From: Alphaproteobacteria bacterium | Lineage (GTDB): Bacteria > Pseudomonadota > Alphaproteobacteria > Rhodobacterales > Rhodobacteraceae | DNA length: 6,178 nt | NCBI GenBank assembly: GCA_030424705.1 | Contig: JAUHWJ010000131.1 | Span: 1-6,178, forward strand | Direction: 5' to 3' | Shown: piece by piece, positions 5,498-6,178 of the stretch | Position numbering within the stretch: position 1 is the first letter of the stretch | Layout: each line of letters opens with the position of its first letter | Notes under the pieces: generated by a model | The model's database searches: none | Seen by the model: only the letters and a program-made list of their open reading frames with translations | What the model was told of the DNA's origin: nothing | Position numbers and translations under genes: made by a program

Positions 5498-6178
5498 ATG
5501 GAACGTCGCACATTTCTCACCGGCGCCGCGCTCGCGGGCGCCGGCGCCCTCGCCGCTCCGGCGGTCGCGCAGCAGCGGAGGACGATGACCGTCGTCTCAT
5601 CCTATCCGCGAGATTTTCCGGGCATCGGCACTTCGGTCCAGCGGCTGATGCAGCGAATCGTCGAGATCTCCGACGGCCAGATCCAGACGGAGTATTTCGC
5701 CGCCGGCGAGCGCGTCGGCGCCTTCGACGTGCTGGACGAGGTCGCCTCCGGCAACAGCCAGGCCTATGTCTCCAGCGACTATTATTTCGCCGGCCGGCAC
5801 CCGGCCTACAACTACTTCTCCACCGTTCCCTTCGGCATGACGGCGCCGGAGATGAACGCCTGGATCAAGTTCGGCGGCGGGCAGGAGCTCTGGGACGAGA
5901 TCGCCGGCGGCTTCGGGGTCAAGTGCATCCTCTGCAGCAACACGGGCACGCAGGCCGGCGGCTGGTTCAACAAGGAAATCAACTCGCCGGAGGACCTGAA
6001 GGGCCTGAAGATGCGCATCCCCGGCCTCGGCGGCGTCGTGATGGCGAAGCTCGGCGCCTCGACCGTGTCGCTTCCGGGCGCGCAGATCTACGAGAACCTC
6101 GTCTCCGGCTCCATCGAGGCGACGGAATGGATCGGGCCCTATAACGACTACTTCATGAAGTTCTACGAGGCCGCGAAG
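5498..6178 (+). CDS. dctP: Second TRAP periplasmic binding protein, paralogue of the neighbouring dctP (partial, runs off right edge)
   Basis: The visible 227 residues begin MERRTFLTGAALAGAGALAA, again with a twin-arginine Tat motif (RRxFL) and a likely cleavage near AVAQ (22-25). They align with the neighbouring binding protein with no gap and 177 of 227 identical residues by hand count. Identity is highest from about 151 to 227, which includes Gln152, Arg173, Glu210 and Trp211, so the carboxylate- and metal-binding residues inferred from TakP are kept. Differences near the first-lobe cleft region include Trp36 to Tyr, Trp97 to Phe and Ala143 to Cys, compatible with a shifted ligand preference. 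A GGGAA sequence (5486-5490) lies 7 nt before the ATG. About 130 C-terminal residues should lie beyond the edge. Whether permease genes follow is unknown: it may lead a second operon or be an orphan binding protein using the adjacent DctQM. Confidence 0.93.
   Translation, partial: MERRTFLTGAALAGAGALAAPAVAQQRRTMTVVSSYPRDFPGIGTSVQRLMQRIVEISDGQIQTEYFAAGERVGAFDVLDEVASGNSQAYVSSDYYFAGRHPAYNYFSTVPFGMTAPEMNAWIKFGGGQELWDEIAGGFGVKCILCSNTGTQAGGWFNKEINSPEDLKGLKMRIPGLGGVVMAKLGASTVSLPGAQIYENLVSGSIEATEWIGPYNDYFMKFYEAAK

Larger units (their letters stand above)
4515..6178. repeat. Large inverted gene duplication: arms 4515-5195 and 5498-6178
   Basis: The two binding-protein genes face away from each other and align without gaps from their start codons, giving an imperfect inverted repeat with arms of at least 681 bp around a 302-bp spacer. 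Exact 29-nt matches include 5137-5165 with 5528-5556 (signal peptide) and 4960-4988 with 5705-5733. The right arm may continue beyond the window. The likely origin is duplication with inversion of an ancestral dctP. Confidence 0.75.

Noticed and set aside
5341..6144. 267-codon plus-strand open frame overlapping dctP-2 in another phase
   Set aside because: It becomes Arg/Gly-rich nonsense where dctP-2 encodes a protein with a gap-free paralogue next door; it is a frame shadow.

Overview
The window is GC-rich, gene-dense bacterial DNA. It most likely comes from an alphaproteobacterium, and the TRAP genes resemble those of Rhodobacterales and related marine or soil lineages. Two things support this: the purB N-terminus opens with MIPRYSRPEM and continues in the usual alphaproteobacterial style, and the transporter pairs an enlarged DctQ with an enlarged DctM, as is common in that group.

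Layout, left to right. Positions 1-250 (minus strand) hold the 5' part of purB, adenylosuccinate lyase, which runs off the left edge. A 74-bp gap (251-324) carries a strong GC hairpin. Positions 325-2991 (minus) are dctM, the large TRAP permease, with an unusual helical C-terminal extension of about 330 residues. Positions 3002-3985 (minus) are dctQ, the small permease, about twice the usual length. Positions 3986-4115 are an intergenic stretch with two tandem stem-loops, both capped by a UUCG tetraloop in the mRNA sense. Positions 4116-5195 (minus) are dctP-1, a Tat-exported periplasmic binding protein. Positions 5196-5497 are a divergent control region. Positions 5498-6178 (plus) are the 5' part of a second binding-protein gene, dctP-2, running off the right edge.

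How the genes work together. dctP-1, dctQ and dctM read as one operon transcribed leftward and encode a complete TRAP transporter: a periplasmic binding protein plus a two-part, ion-gradient-driven permease. The binding proteins keep the residues I recall as the carboxylate and metal ligands of the 2-oxoacid binding protein TakP of Rhodobacter sphaeroides (Gln152, Arg173, Glu210-Trp211, Glu236), at almost the same numbering. A 2-oxo monocarboxylate or similar organic acid is therefore the best substrate guess. The divergent dctP-2 matches dctP-1 without gaps over all 227 visible residues (177 identical by hand count), so it is a duplicated binding protein. It could feed the same permease or head a second operon outside the window.

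I see no mobile element, CRISPR array, tRNA or rRNA, and no clear sign of an undescribed system. The points most worth a second look are the DctM C-terminal extension with its two bracketing cysteines, the inverted pair of binding-protein genes, the tandem UUCG hairpins, and the dyads in the divergent control region.
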